Source: Carnimonas bestiolae
GTDB taxonomy: Bacteria; Pseudomonadota; Gammaproteobacteria; Pseudomonadales; Halomonadaceae
NCBI RefSeq assembly: GCF_051251125.1
Contig: NZ_JBPCZL010000011.1
Length of the DNA: 64,000 nt
Direction: 5' to 3' (one strand)
Of the stretch, positions 9,722-19,222 are shown piece by piece. The position numbers and the translations under genes are program-made. Below the pieces are notes generated by a model that saw only the letters and a list, made by a program, of their open reading frames with translations, was not told where the DNA came from and made no database searches. Within the stretch, counting starts at the first letter, position 1, and every line of letters starts with the position of its first letter.

Positions 9722-10240
9722 TTAGCTATTGGAGATGATTTCAATCCAATAGTCGTCGGGGTCCCGGATGAAGGCAAGCGTCTTCATGCGACCGTCGTTC
9801 AAGCGCTTCTGGAAGGTAACGCCCTGCTCTTCGAAGCGCTGGCATGCGCCCTCAAGATCAGGAACCGATACGCACAAATGGCCGAACCCTTGCGGCTCGT
9901 CGTTACCATTATGGTACACCGCACCTTCTTCCTTCTCGGTGCCATAGTTGTGGGTCAGCTCAAGCACGCCCGGCAAACCTGCCAGCCAGCGACGACGCTC
10001 GTCGTCCTGCTCAGGCACCTGCGTGCCTTCCGGCAGAATCGCCAGGAAAAACAGCGTGAACTCAGCTTCCGGGAAATCACGCACGTCGACCAGTTCGTAG
10101 CCGAGCACCTTGTTGTAGAACGCCAGTGATTTATCGATATCCTTGACGCGCAGCATGGTGTGATTGAACACAAAACCGCTGGTCTCAGCGGGGCGGCCTG
10201 CTGCTTCGCTGTATTGATCACGAATCTGTGTAAGCGACAT
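9722..10240 (-). CDS. gloA: Lactoylglutathione lyase (glyoxalase I)
   Basis: Isomerises the hemithioacetal of methylglyoxal and glutathione to S-lactoylglutathione; a cytoplasmic detoxification enzyme. The 172 residues have all four metal ligands of the vicinal-oxygen-chelate fold visible: His in FNHTMLRVKD, Glu in LELTHNYGTE, His in GFGHLCVSVPD and Glu in YWIEIISNS. The length matches the longer, eukaryote-like or Pseudomonas GloA3 type. The leader has an inverted repeat GGTTA-N5-TAACC at 10262-10276, of unknown role. A single-gene transcript is expected from its flanking terminator. Confidence 0.95.
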   Translation of the reverse strand: MSLTQIRDQYSEAAGRPAETSGFVFNHTMLRVKDIDKSLAFYNKVLGYELVDVRDFPEAEFTLFFLAILPEGTQVPEQDDERRRWLAGLPGVLELTHNYGTEKEEGAVYHNGNDEPQGFGHLCVSVPDLEGACQRFEEQGVTFQKRLNDGRMKTLAFIRDPDDYWIEIISNS

Positions 10241-10595
10241 GGTCTCTCCTCATGAGAACTAGGTTATTAGCTAACCTTTTCAGATTAGATATGGCTATGA
10301 TACACCCTACCCCCGTCAAGGCTGAAGACGTGACGCCCGATTGACACGATGCAGCCTTTTTATCGGCCCGGTTACGCCTTGCCAGCGCATTACTTCTCGC
10401 TGTAGCTAAGCGCGCATACGCCTTGCGACTATCAAGTCGCCGCGTACCTTCCTATTGTCGCGCTTTCACTCAAGCACGCTTGTCGGCGGATGCGAGCGAT
10501 GCCCCTACGACCAATGGTGAGCCTTAACAACCGCCTCCTGCAGTATGCTTCCTGTTACGCTATGGCCATAGCGGTATTCAAGGGAGATGGCCCAA
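10241..10595. other. Intergenic region between gloA and the DUF2147 gene
   Basis: About 355 bases between divergent genes. A TTGACG at 10314-10319 (minus strand) could be the gloA -35 element, but no good -10 follows it. I see no gene here. Confidence 0.4.
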
Positions 10596-11081
10596 ATGAA
10601 TCGCACTCGAAGGCTCTGGCGCAACGCGCTCGTGGTCGCGGCGCTGGCAACGTCGTTGGCAGCGGCGGCCGATCAGCCGTCAGCCCGTCAGGCCGCGTCA
10701 CAACCGACACCCGTCGGCACTTGGCGCATGGTCGACGATAAAACCAAACTGCCCAAGGCAATCGTTGAAATTACCCAGCATGGCGACACCCTGGAAGGCA
10801 AACCGATCAAACTGATTCGGCGCCCCGATCAAACGCCCAATCCGCTGTGCGAAAAGTGTGACGGCGAACGCGCCAACCAACCAATCAAGGGCATGACCCT
10901 GCTATGGGGAGTCAAGCGCGATGGCGACGAATGGAACGGCGGACACATTCTCGATCCGAGTAACGGCAGCGTGTATCGCGTGAAGCTGATTCCCTCCAAG
11001 GACGGCAAGACCATGGAAGTGCGCGGCTATCTGGGTATTTCGCTATTTGGCCGTACCCAGGTGTGGTATCGCCGCAACTAG
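10596..11081 (+). CDS. DUF2147 family exported protein
   Basis: A periplasmic protein of unknown function. The first 26 residues form a Sec signal peptide (MNRTRRLWRNALVVAALATS, then an AAA site). The mature part starts PVGTWRMVDDKTKLPKAIVE and contains CEKCDGERANQPIKGMTLLWG and GYLGISLFGRTQVWYR, a pattern I associate with DUF2147. The ATG at 10596 is chosen over 10587 because AGGGAG at 10581-10586 sits nine bases upstream of it and would directly touch the earlier ATG. It stands alone. Confidence 0.8.
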   Translation: MNRTRRLWRNALVVAALATSLAAAADQPSARQAASQPTPVGTWRMVDDKTKLPKAIVEITQHGDTLEGKPIKLIRRPDQTPNPLCEKCDGERANQPIKGMTLLWGVKRDGDEWNGGHILDPSNGSVYRVKLIPSKDGKTMEVRGYLGISLFGRTQVWYRRN

Positions 11082-11385
11082 CTACACCGCAGCGTGGGCT
11101 CGCTGTGCCTAGGCTGCTACGGAGCGAACGGGATGGGCGCCCACGCCAGGCGCGTTGAGAGCAGACCGCTGAGGCACGAAGGCGTCACGGCCACAAACCA
11201 TCAAACGCGCCAACTACCGCTAAATGGACGCGCCAGCGCTCAGGCGTTAGCGATATGGGATCGCCAGCACCTAGTGAAGTACACGCCAACGCGCTAGAAT
11301 ATGCGCCCTTCATTCTTGGCAATTCGCCAACACCATTCATGTCCCGGACCGGAACCCGGGCCCGACTACGGGAAAATTCTCCGTT
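11082..11385. other. Leader region of the queCED operon
   Basis: About 300 bases. A possible -10 element TAGAAT lies at 11295-11300, but the -35 is poor. The G+C-rich segment 11342-11375 just before queC can fold (CCCGG/CCGGG), but I do not recognise a preQ1 riboswitch class. Confidence 0.35.
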
Positions 11386-12099
11386 ATGACAACGCCTACC
11401 CAAGGTGGCGGCAGCGCCACTTCTACGCCCAACCAACGCGCCGTAGTGATCTACTCCGGCGGAATGGACTCCTACACCGTATTACACCGCGCGCTGCGCG
11501 AAACAGACGAGGTATATGCCTTGTCATTCGACTATGGCCAGCGCCATCGCTGCGAGCTGGATGTCGCCGAACGCGTGTGTAAACAGCTTGGCGTGCCGCA
11601 CAAGATCGTGGATATCAGCGCCATTCACTCGATCATTGACAGCTCGGCCCTTACCGATGCTTCTCAGCCGATGCCGCAAGGCGACTACGACGAAAGCAAC
11701 ATGACCGCTACCGTAGTGCCTAACCGCAACATGATTCTGCTGTCGCTGGCGATTGGCTATGCCGTTAACATTGGCGCAGCACGCTGCTATTACGGTGCGC
11801 ACGGTGGCGACCATGCCATCTACCCTGACTGCCGCCCTGAATTTGTTGAGCGCATGAACAGCGTGGCTGCTATCGCCAACTATCAGTCGGTTGAGCTACT
11901 CGCCCCCTACCTTCATGCCAGCAAGGCAGAGATTCTGGGCGACGGGCTGACGATGGGCCTCGACTATACCAATAGCTGGACCTGCTATTCTGGCGGTGAG
12001 AAGGCGTGCGGCCTATGCGGAAGCTGCCGCGAGCGTTTGGCCGCCTTCGCTGCGCATCAGATGCAGGACCCACTCCCCTACGTCGATGGGGTGCGTTAA
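11386..12099 (+). CDS. queC: 7-cyano-7-deazaguanine synthase
   Basis: Converts 7-carboxy-7-deazaguanine to preQ0 with ammonia and ATP, in queuosine tRNA-modification synthesis. The 237 residues have an N-type PPi-loop, VVIYSGGMDSYTVLH, then LSFDYGQRHRCELDVAE and YYGAHGGDHAIYPDCRPEF. Zinc ligands are in TNSWTCYSGGEKACGLCGSC. The N-terminal 17 residues are a Ser/Thr/Gly-rich extension not needed for the fold. A start further downstream is not available without losing the P-loop strand. It heads an operon with queE and queD, with stops and starts overlapping. Confidence 0.95.
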   Translation: MTTPTQGGGSATSTPNQRAVVIYSGGMDSYTVLHRALRETDEVYALSFDYGQRHRCELDVAERVCKQLGVPHKIVDISAIHSIIDSSALTDASQPMPQGDYDESNMTATVVPNRNMILLSLAIGYAVNIGAARCYYGAHGGDHAIYPDCRPEFVERMNSVAAIANYQSVELLAPYLHASKAEILGDGLTMGLDYTNSWTCYSGGEKACGLCGSCRERLAAFAAHQMQDPLPYVDGVR

Positions 12100-12743
12100 T
12101 GTACGCGGTCAAGGAAGCGTTTTACACGCTACAAGGGGAAGGCGCGCGCAGCGGACGCGCGGCGGTATTTTGTCGTTTCACCGGGTGTAATCTATGGTCG
12201 GGAAGAGCACGTGACCGCGACAGCGCGATGTGCCGATTCTGCGATACCGATTTCGTTGGCACCGACGGGCAAAATGGCGGCCGCTTTCGCGAGGCCGCGG
12301 CGCTTGCCGAGCACTTGGATGGGCTATGGCCCACGCGAGGCGAAGGTATCAAGCCGTACGTGGTATTCACCGGCGGCGAACCACTGTTGCAGCTCGATGA
12401 AGCGCTGATCGACGCAATGCACCAGCGCGATTTCGAGGTGGCCGTCGAAACCAATGGCACTATCGAGCCCCCGGCGGGAGTAGATTGGCTGTGCGTTAGC
12501 CCCAAGGGCTCGGTGGCGTTAGCGGTAAACGGCGGCAATGAGCTGAAACTGGTGTATCCGCAGAGTGATAACAGCCCAGCGCAGTTCGAACATCTGGCGT
12601 TTGACCACTTCTACCTTCAGGGCATGGACCTCACCCCTAGCGGCGGCGTGGGCAATACCATGGAGCAGGCGCTTGACTACTGCATGCGTCATCCCCGTTG
12701 GCAGCTTTCCATCCAGATGCACAAAATTGCAGGCATAGATTAA
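12099..12743 (+). CDS. queE: 7-carboxy-7-deazaguanine synthase (radical SAM)
   Basis: Rearranges 6-carboxytetrahydropterin to 7-carboxy-7-deazaguanine using SAM and a [4Fe-4S] cluster. The 214 residues begin MYAVKEAFYTLQGEGARSG, as in the family. The cluster cysteines are in FCRFTGCNLWSG and MCRFCDTDF, the CX14CX2C type variant seen in proteobacterial QueE. VVFTGGEPLLQLD is the SAM motif. The ATG at 12099 shares one base with the queC stop, and the TAA shares one base with the queD start. Confidence 0.95.
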   Translation: MYAVKEAFYTLQGEGARSGRAAVFCRFTGCNLWSGRARDRDSAMCRFCDTDFVGTDGQNGGRFREAAALAEHLDGLWPTRGEGIKPYVVFTGGEPLLQLDEALIDAMHQRDFEVAVETNGTIEPPAGVDWLCVSPKGSVALAVNGGNELKLVYPQSDNSPAQFEHLAFDHFYLQGMDLTPSGGVGNTMEQALDYCMRHPRWQLSIQMHKIAGID

Positions 12744-13582
12744 TGAGTCTTTTTGTACATTCCCTGACCGCGTTGGACGCCTCTTACTGGTGCGCGGAGC
12801 GCGGCCTGATGGGAGCCAGTTGGCAGGTTGATATCGAGCTTGAAGGCGAGCTTGGCGAAGATGGCATGCTGATCGACTTCGGCAATATCAAGCCATGGAT
12901 CAAGCAGTATATCGATGCCACCGTTGACCACACCCTGATCGTGCCCACCCAGATGCCGGGGCTGCGCGTGAATGAGTGCGTCGAAGGGCTATGCATCGAT
13001 GCCTCACTGCCATGGCGGATGGAAGTACGAGCGCCGCGTCAGGCATTCACCCTGCTACCGTGGTCAACCATCGAACCGCACCGACTCGGCGAGTGGATCA
13101 GCGAGCAGCTGATGAAGCGGCCACCGGCCAATGTTACGGCCATCAAGGTCACGCTGCGCGAAGAACCTATTCGCGAAGGCTATGGCTACGGGTATTCGCA
13201 TGGACTCAAGCGCCATCAGGGCAACTGCCAGCGCATTGCGCACGGGCACCGGTCGCGACTTGGCATCTGGCGCGATGGTGAGTTGGACGATGAGCTGATT
13301 CAGCACTGGAGCGAGCGGCTGGCCAATATCTATCTGGCAGATCGCGAGGATCTGGTGGGCAGTGAGCACGACGACACGCTGCGCTTCGCATATCAGGCCA
13401 GCCAAGGGCATTTTCGCATTACACTGCCCAAGGAGAAGGTTATCGTGATGCCCACCGCCACTACGGTAGAGCAGATCGCGCAGTGGCTCGCCAACGAAAT
13501 TGCGCTGGCAGAAGATGGTCGCATTCGCGTGCAGGCCTTTGAAGGCATTGGCAAGGGAGCGATCGCCGAGGGCAAGCGGTGA
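12743..13582 (+). CDS. queD: 6-carboxytetrahydropterin synthase, long form
   Basis: Converts dihydroneopterin triphosphate to 6-carboxytetrahydropterin, the first pathway-specific step of queuosine synthesis. The 279 residues are about twice the E. coli QueD length. The N-terminal half has IDFGNIKPWIKQYIDATVDH and LIVPTQ, the core of the family; metal ligands and a second related domain lie in GYGYSHGLKRHQGNCQRIAHGH. This two-domain form occurs in Pseudomonas and Halomonas relatives. The operon position after queC and queE supports the call. It overlaps the following gene by four bases (GTGA). Confidence 0.85.
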   Translation: MSLFVHSLTALDASYWCAERGLMGASWQVDIELEGELGEDGMLIDFGNIKPWIKQYIDATVDHTLIVPTQMPGLRVNECVEGLCIDASLPWRMEVRAPRQAFTLLPWSTIEPHRLGEWISEQLMKRPPANVTAIKVTLREEPIREGYGYGYSHGLKRHQGNCQRIAHGHRSRLGIWRDGELDDELIQHWSERLANIYLADREDLVGSEHDDTLRFAYQASQGHFRITLPKEKVIVMPTATTVEQIAQWLANEIALAEDGRIRVQAFEGIGKGAIAEGKR

Positions 13583-13833
13583 GCACATGCCGAGCAGGCT
13601 GTGGCGCGTGCTGTATCGCACCTTCGATTTCGTCGCCGATTCCCGGCATGCCGCAGGGTAAGCCTGCGGGTGTCCGCTGCATCCAACTGGACGATAACAA
13701 CCTGTGCATGCTGTTCGGCAAGCCCGAACGTCCCGAGGTGTGCCTTGCGTTCGACTATGATGCCGAGCTGTGCGGTGATCATCGTGACAGCGCACTGCTG
13801 AACATACGCTGGCTCGAGCAAAGCACCTGCTAG
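13579..13833 (+). CDS. YkgJ-family cysteine-cluster protein
   Basis: 84 residues from a GTG start that overlaps the queD stop as GTGA, so it is translationally coupled to the queuosine operon. It is cysteine-rich (CRAGCGACC at the N terminus, then two more around CMLFGKPERPEVC) in the UPF0153/YkgJ pattern, which is thought to bind zinc or an Fe-S cluster. Its function is unknown. Its coupling to queD may be simple co-transcription. Confidence 0.8.
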   Translation: MSTCRAGCGACCIAPSISSPIPGMPQGKPAGVRCIQLDDNNLCMLFGKPERPEVCLAFDYDAELCGDHRDSALLNIRWLEQSTC

Positions 13834-14137
13834 CACGCTGCTGTTATTGGCTCGGGCCATCTCTCTCGGGCGCGGGTGCGGGTGCGCGGCCAACGCCAAC
13901 GGCTTCAATCGCGCGCTATTTCACCGTTTAATTCTCATGCGCGTATCTCACCGCTTCGCCTTTTTGATTGCAAAATACACCGCGTCTGTTCGCTCCAGTT
14001 CAGCGCGCATCTCGTCTGACCGACGCCCCTATCCCAGCGGCCACCCCACCGTCATGCGCCTTACCTACCTCGCTAGCACTGGGCGCAATAGCACAGCAGT
14101 GAGCAGTGGCGTTATTGCCAGTGCGGGCCTCACGCAT
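13834..14137. other. Gene-free stretch after the queuosine operon
   Basis: About 300 bases with no convincing coding frame or RNA. No terminator with a T-run for the plus-strand operon is visible. Confidence 0.4.
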
Positions 14138-14175
14138 GAAAAGGCCGTGCCTCGGTAGCTTACCGAGCACGGCCC
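14138..14175 (-). terminator. Terminator of the small membrane protein gene
   Basis: A 14-bp stem with one bulged base (14143-14157 with 14161-14174). On the minus strand it is followed by TTTTC; on the plus strand no T-run follows. Confidence 0.75.
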
Positions 14176-14274
14176 TGCACAATAGACGCTTCGCTGCTTT
14201 TATCGCCCATCATCATCTGGACGCCAGGCGCTGAAGTGTTATTTCCCGCGCCTTCTTTACGCCGCAAGTAGCTA

Positions 14275-14610
14275 TTACTCTAACGCCAATAGCGTAACCA
14301 GCCCCGCGTACCACAGCAGCGCCAGCACCGAATGGATTGCCACCGGTACATCCGAGGCGTGCCGCCGTGACCGCTTGATGCTGGTCACCACACCAGATGC
14401 GATCACAATCGTTGCTAATAACAGCACCGCCCACAGCGCATGTTTGCCCGACCAGGCAATACTGCCCAGTATCGCCAGCCCAGCCACTACGAAGCCAAAG
14501 TGCGCCACCTTCAAAAACTTGGAGGGTGGGCGATTCATTGCTGCAGCGATTGCCAATATCACGCCGAACAGCGTTGCCACCGAGAGAAGAAGCCACAGCC
14601 AGGTTGTCAT
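14275..14610 (-). CDS. Small inner-membrane protein, four predicted membrane segments
   Basis: 111 residues of unknown function, not recognised as a named family. Four hydrophobic stretches are visible: WLWLLLSVATLFGVILAIAA, FGFVVAGLAILGSIAW, LWAVLLLATIVIASGVV and IHSVLALLWYAGLVTLLAL, with short basic loops (KRSRRH). The ATG at 14610 is chosen because GGAG lies seven bases upstream; an ATG four codons earlier has none. A strong terminator follows about 100 bases past the stop. Confidence 0.7.
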   Translation of the reverse strand: MTTWLWLLLSVATLFGVILAIAAAMNRPPSKFLKVAHFGFVVAGLAILGSIAWSGKHALWAVLLLATIVIASGVVTSIKRSRRHASDVPVAIHSVLALLWYAGLVTLLALE

Positions 14611-15035
14611 TTTAATCTCCACATTAATTGTGTGGTTAATATGCCCGTGGCCGGCTTATTTTGCAACGCAACATGCGCCTCTGCGTTGCTATGCTTCAGC
14701 CAACGCTCAGCCTGCACGCCCACTTCGACAGACGAAAAAAGCACCCCAATAGGGGGGTGCTTATGCACGGGCGATAGCGTTGCTACGTGTCGCCCTATAT
14801 CCATTTGCGCCAGCGCAGCCGGTTCGTAGTTCCATTAGCACGCACCGGTAGAGAGAACTATGCCCTCGACGCCACCAACGGCGATAGCCGATGACTCAGC
14901 AGCGAGCAAGGCCGCTGATTACCGCCAGTCGCCCCGCTGCGGTTGACTCGCCCCTTCGACGCTGGGCGCGAGCTGATGCACACTCCGCACGCGTATCGAT
15001 CAGGCGCCAGCGGCCGCTCTATGCCCTGCGCAAGC
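14611..15035. other. Gene-free stretch with one terminator
   Basis: About 425 bases. Besides the hairpin at 14735-14760 I see no coding frame with family features or a ribosome binding site. Confidence 0.4.
14735..14760 (-). terminator. Terminator, probably for the oligopeptidase transcript
   Basis: GCACCCC (14741-14747) pairs with GGGGTGC (14754-14760); on the minus strand it is followed by TTTTTT. It is 275 bases beyond the oligopeptidase stop, the nearest upstream minus-strand gene. Confidence 0.75.
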
Positions 15036-17165
15036 TTACGCGTCGACCAACGAGGTCGCCCCCAATTGCTCCAGCACGAACGCGTACGACTCTGCCAGCT
15101 CTTCATAGCGTTTGAAACGCCCTGACTTACCGCCGTGCCCCGCTTCCATATTGGTTCGGAACACCAGCGGGCGCTGTCCAGTATTCATGTCACGCAGCTT
15201 CGCGACCCATTTGGCGGGCTCCCAATACTGCACCTGAGAGTCCCACAGTCCCGTGCTGATATAGAGCGCCGGGTAAGCCTGGGCACTGACATTGTCGTAG
15301 GGCGAGTAACCCAGCATGTAGTCGTAGTACGTTTGCTGCTCAGGGTTGCCCCACTCGTGATACTCATTGGTGGTGAGCGGAATGGTTGGATCGAGCATGG
15401 TGGTAACAATATCGACGAACGGCACGTGCGCCTCCATCACACGATAGAGCTCAGGTGCCTGGTTCGCGACCGTTCCCATCAGCAGACCGCCAGCGCTTCC
15501 CCCTGCGGCTGCCACGCGTTCAGCACTCGCATAGCCCTGCTCGACCAGTGCGCGGGTAATATCGATGAAATCATTGAAGGTATTTTGCTTATTCAGCAAT
15601 CGTCCTGCGTCATACCACTGACGCCCCAGCTCCGCTCCGCCGCGCACATGGGCAATCGCAAACACTACCCCGCGATCCAGCAGGCTGATGCGCGTCGATG
15701 AGAAGCCGGGGTCCATCGACATGCCGTAACTACCATAGCCATACTGATAGAGCGCGGCGCTACCGTCTTTCACAAATCCCTTGCGATAGACCAGCGACAC
15801 CGGCACCTCGGTACCATCGCGGACGCTGATCCACAGCCGTTCGGTGTGGTAGTTATCGGGGGAATAGCCGGCCACTTGCTGCTGTTTGAGCTGCTTTCGC
15901 TTGCCGCTGGCGAGATCAAGCTCATAGACAGTTGCGGGAGTCGTCAGCGAGGTATAGCCGTAACGCAACAGCGTCGATTCGGCCTCAGGGTTGGCCGATA
16001 GCCCCATCGAATAGGCCGGCTCATCGGCCGACACGTAGCGCTGCTCGCCGTTATCGAACAGCAGGCGAATTCGCTCAAGGCCGTTGGAACGCTCTGCGAT
16101 TGCCAGAAAGCCATCAAACAGCTCGACATCTTCGATCACCACCTGCGGGTCGTAATCGAGCAAAGACTGCCATTCGCTGCGCGATGTAGACGTCGATGGC
16201 GCGCTCATTACCTTGAAATTTTCAGCGCCGTCGGCGTTGGTCGAAATGACCCAACGCCCCGCATAATGATCCGCGTTATAGCGCAGCCCCTCTTCACGCG
16301 GTGCCAGTGGAACCAGCTCGGCCGGCTGCTCGGCTGAGGTATAGCGCATTTCGGTGGTATCGGTGCTGAAGTGCACCAGAGTGATAAAGCGATCATCACG
16401 GGTTTTGGTCAGACCAAGGTAAAAGCTGTTGTCGTGCTCTTCGTAGATCAGCTGGTCTTCTGCCGCATCGGTGCCCAGCACGTGCTTTTTGACACGCTTG
16501 GTCAGCAGCGTGTCGGGGTCGTTCTCGATATACAGGAAGGTGCGATTATCGTTGGCCCATACAATATAGCCCGACACGCCGGTAATACCGGTATCGATCA
16601 CCTCCTCAGTGCCAATTTCCTTGACCTTTATCCTGAATTGACGCCGACCGCTATCGTCCTCGGCCCACGCAATCAGACGGGTATCAGGGCTAATTGCCGC
16701 TGCGCCCAGGCTAAAGAACTCCTTGCCTTCCGCCAATTGATTTTGGTCGAGGAGTATCTGCTCGTGCGAGAAATCGTTATTGGCATGGGCCGCCATCAGC
16801 GTTTCTGCGCTCAGCCCTTCGCTATCGCGCCGACGGGCCATCAATGGATAGTCCTGACCTTTGACAAAGCGGCTGTAATACCACCAGCCGCGTTTGCGGT
16901 AAGGCACCGATGACTCTTCCTGATTAATACGCGCAATCAGCTCTTCGTAAAGAGTGTCGCGGAAGCCTGTGAGCGGCGCCAACAGCTGATCCGCATAGCT
17001 GTTTTCACGGTTCAGGTAGTCGATGATTGCCGGATCCTTGCGCTCATCGTCACGCAGCCAGTAATAAACATCGTCACGACTCGCCCCAAAGGGAGCCGTA
17101 ACGGTATGGGGACGCTGCTCGGCATCGGGAGCCGCGAGCGGCTGAACGCTGGAAGAAGAAGTCAT
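15036..17165 (-). CDS. ptrB: Oligopeptidase B (S9A prolyl oligopeptidase family)
   Basis: A serine peptidase that cuts small peptides after Arg or Lys in the cytoplasm. The 709 residues comprise an N-terminal beta-propeller (about 10-420) and a C-terminal alpha/beta hydrolase. The start PHTVTAPFGASRDDVYYWLRDDERKD is typical. The catalytic Ser is in AAGGSAGGLLMG, and the catalytic His is in NMEAGHGGKSGRF. VFAIAHVRGGAELGRQWYDAG is the family signature before the nucleophile. ATG 17165 is used; an in-frame extension to 17207 would run into the terminator of ppiD. AGGTAGG precedes it. Confidence 0.9.
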   Translation of the reverse strand: MTSSSSVQPLAAPDAEQRPHTVTAPFGASRDDVYYWLRDDERKDPAIIDYLNRENSYADQLLAPLTGFRDTLYEELIARINQEESSVPYRKRGWWYYSRFVKGQDYPLMARRRDSEGLSAETLMAAHANNDFSHEQILLDQNQLAEGKEFFSLGAAAISPDTRLIAWAEDDSGRRQFRIKVKEIGTEEVIDTGITGVSGYIVWANDNRTFLYIENDPDTLLTKRVKKHVLGTDAAEDQLIYEEHDNSFYLGLTKTRDDRFITLVHFSTDTTEMRYTSAEQPAELVPLAPREEGLRYNADHYAGRWVISTNADGAENFKVMSAPSTSTSRSEWQSLLDYDPQVVIEDVELFDGFLAIAERSNGLERIRLLFDNGEQRYVSADEPAYSMGLSANPEAESTLLRYGYTSLTTPATVYELDLASGKRKQLKQQQVAGYSPDNYHTERLWISVRDGTEVPVSLVYRKGFVKDGSAALYQYGYGSYGMSMDPGFSSTRISLLDRGVVFAIAHVRGGAELGRQWYDAGRLLNKQNTFNDFIDITRALVEQGYASAERVAAAGGSAGGLLMGTVANQAPELYRVMEAHVPFVDIVTTMLDPTIPLTTNEYHEWGNPEQQTYYDYMLGYSPYDNVSAQAYPALYISTGLWDSQVQYWEPAKWVAKLRDMNTGQRPLVFRTNMEAGHGGKSGRFKRYEELAESYAFVLEQLGATSLVDA

Positions 17166-17182
17166 CGTACCTACCTGTAAAG

Positions 17183-17213
17183 AAAAAGCCCGGCACCTAA
17201 CAGGCACCGGGCT
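17183..17213 (-). terminator. Terminator after ppiD
   Basis: AGCCCGG and CCGGGCT (17187-17193, 17207-17213) pair, with TTTTTC following on the minus strand. It sits between the ppiD stop and the ptrB start. Confidence 0.85.
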
Positions 17214-17240
17214 ACATGATGTGGCAAAACCTGAAACGCG

Positions 17241-19061
17241 TTATTTGCGATCGATAGTGGCACGTTCGTTGAGCAGATCCAAGAGGCCCTTGGAAACAGA
17301 GTTGCCCTGCGCATCGCGAATCGAGTTAGCAACCTTGCCTTCGGACCCTTTATCGCTGCGAGTACCAACGCCGTTGAGCTCGAGTACCGCTACCTTGTTA
17401 TCGCCAAGCTCGGCGGTGCCAAAGCTATGCTTGCCTTGCTCAGGGCGCGGCAGCGCAAAGGCCCGGTTAATGATCTTGGCATCGGGGGTATCGGCATTAC
17501 GGGAAACCTTGGCCGCCGACTGCCAGCCAAGCGCCACCTGCTCACCCTGTTTGAGTGAGGCGACACGCTGCTTGGCCAGATCGTTAAGCGCGCTACGTGT
17601 TTTGTCGGCGATAACCGCCTGACGCACCCGATCCTTGACCTGATCGAACGGAAGCTGCTGCTGATCGCGGTGCTCACTCACGTGTAGCACTACGCGGCGA
17701 TCATTACCCAGATCGAGCACATCGCTGTTGTAGCCTTTGCTTAGCACATCGCTGGAGAACGCAGCGTCAAGCACGCCCGGCTCGCCCAGTATGCCGTCAA
17801 TGTTATCGCTGTCTTCAGCCAGCCAATCGCTGTGCTGAAGCGGCAGCTTCATGTCCTTGGCAACGCTATCGAGATTATCAGCCGAGAAGCTCTTGTCGCC
17901 CAGCTCTTCAACGGCATTATCGAACTCGCTATTGACCTTCTGCAGCTGCAAACGCTCGGTGATCTGCGGCTTCAGTTCGTCGAAGGAAGGCATATCGATA
18001 CCGGTTACCTTGACCAAATGCAGCGCGCCGTCGAATTCAAACGGCTTCGATACCTGGCCTTTAGTCAGCTTGGCAACAGTGCTGTCGAAAGGCTCGCCGA
18101 AGATGCCGGTGGTCACGTTACCGAGATCGCCGCCGTTGCTGGCAGATGCCTTGTCATCAGAGAACTGGCGCGCCACGCTGGCGAAGTCCTTGCCGCCATC
18201 GAGCTGCTGCTGCACTTGCTGCATACGCGCCTTGGCCTTCTGCGCATCCTTGTCGGAAATCACGATGTCAGAAACCTGACGCGCGGCATCCTTGGCCTGA
18301 TTGTCGTACTCAGCGCGCAGGTCGCTATCGCTTACGCTGACGTTTTTGGCCAGCGCGCTTTTATCGAGCACCAGATAATCAAGCTTGACCTGCTCAGGGC
18401 GTACATACTGCTCCTTGTGCTGGTCGTAGTACTGCTGCAGCTCTTCGTCGCTGGCCTGCACCGGCGCAGAGAGGTTGCTGCTATCGAGAATGGCATAGCG
18501 GAAATCGCGCGTTTCATTGCTCAGCGCGGTAATCTTGGAGCGCTCGGCACCGGTCGCAAAGCTGCCCAGAATCAGGCCGTTTTGCAACTGACGGATGGTC
18601 AGATCACGCTTTAGATAGTCACGGAAGGTTTCCGGGGTATAGCCGATCTGGCGCAGCTTCTCGACAAACTGCTGGGTCGAGAACTTGCCATCGTTCGACT
18701 TGAACTGCGGCAAGTTCAGGATCAACTGGTCAATCTGAGCATCAGAGACCGCCATACCACCCTTGGCAGCATACTGATCAAGCAGCTTCTGCTGAATCAA
18801 CTGATCGAGGATCTGGCCGCGCGCCTGCTCCTGCTTCTCTGGAGGCAGGTCGCCCGACTGCGCCAAGCGCATCACTTGCTCATCAAGGGAGCGCCGGCTG
18901 ATACCATCCCCATTGACGGTGGCCACGTCGTTTTTCGACGAGCCACCGGAAAACAGGCTGCCTAGATTCTCAAGGCCAAACAGCGCAAACACGACCACGA
19001 CTACGCCAATAACTACCTTGGAAATCCAGCCGGAAGAATGTTCCCTGATTTGTTGCAGCAT
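17241..19061 (-). CDS. ppiD: Periplasmic chaperone/peptidyl-prolyl isomerase PpiD
   Basis: A membrane-anchored chaperone near the SecYEG exit that helps fold exported proteins. The 606 residues start MLQQIREHSSGWISKVVIGV, with one membrane segment (about 15-35), then a SurA-like N-terminal chaperone domain. A parvulin domain follows (about 225-360) with DGGKDFASVARQFSDD and SNGGDLGNVTTG. GAGG precedes the ATG. It follows hupB on the same strand, the order also found in Pseudomonas and E. coli (lon-hupB-ppiD). Confidence 0.95.
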   Translation of the reverse strand: MLQQIREHSSGWISKVVIGVVVVVFALFGLENLGSLFSGGSSKNDVATVNGDGISRRSLDEQVMRLAQSGDLPPEKQEQARGQILDQLIQQKLLDQYAAKGGMAVSDAQIDQLILNLPQFKSNDGKFSTQQFVEKLRQIGYTPETFRDYLKRDLTIRQLQNGLILGSFATGAERSKITALSNETRDFRYAILDSSNLSAPVQASDEELQQYYDQHKEQYVRPEQVKLDYLVLDKSALAKNVSVSDSDLRAEYDNQAKDAARQVSDIVISDKDAQKAKARMQQVQQQLDGGKDFASVARQFSDDKASASNGGDLGNVTTGIFGEPFDSTVAKLTKGQVSKPFEFDGALHLVKVTGIDMPSFDELKPQITERLQLQKVNSEFDNAVEELGDKSFSADNLDSVAKDMKLPLQHSDWLAEDSDNIDGILGEPGVLDAAFSSDVLSKGYNSDVLDLGNDRRVVLHVSEHRDQQQLPFDQVKDRVRQAVIADKTRSALNDLAKQRVASLKQGEQVALGWQSAAKVSRNADTPDAKIINRAFALPRPEQGKHSFGTAELGDNKVAVLELNGVGTRSDKGSEGKVANSIRDAQGNSVSKGLLDLLNERATIDRK

Positions 19062-19222
19062 TGAAACCTCGGTTGATCACAAACGGTCTTGGATGGTGCC
19101 GCATTATACCTTTTACATGCATCGGCACGCCATGCGCGATGAACTTCACGTAGCGTAAAACCGGGGTGTTTTAACGTGAAAAGTAGTGATAGCCACATCA
19201 ACGCCCTGACCAGCGCGCAAAC

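Noticed and set aside
11330..11385. Possible preQ1 riboswitch upstream of queC
   Set aside because: The G+C-rich fold lacks the conserved A-rich tail and loop sequences of the preQ1 classes I know, and queC is a synthesis gene often unregulated this way in this group.
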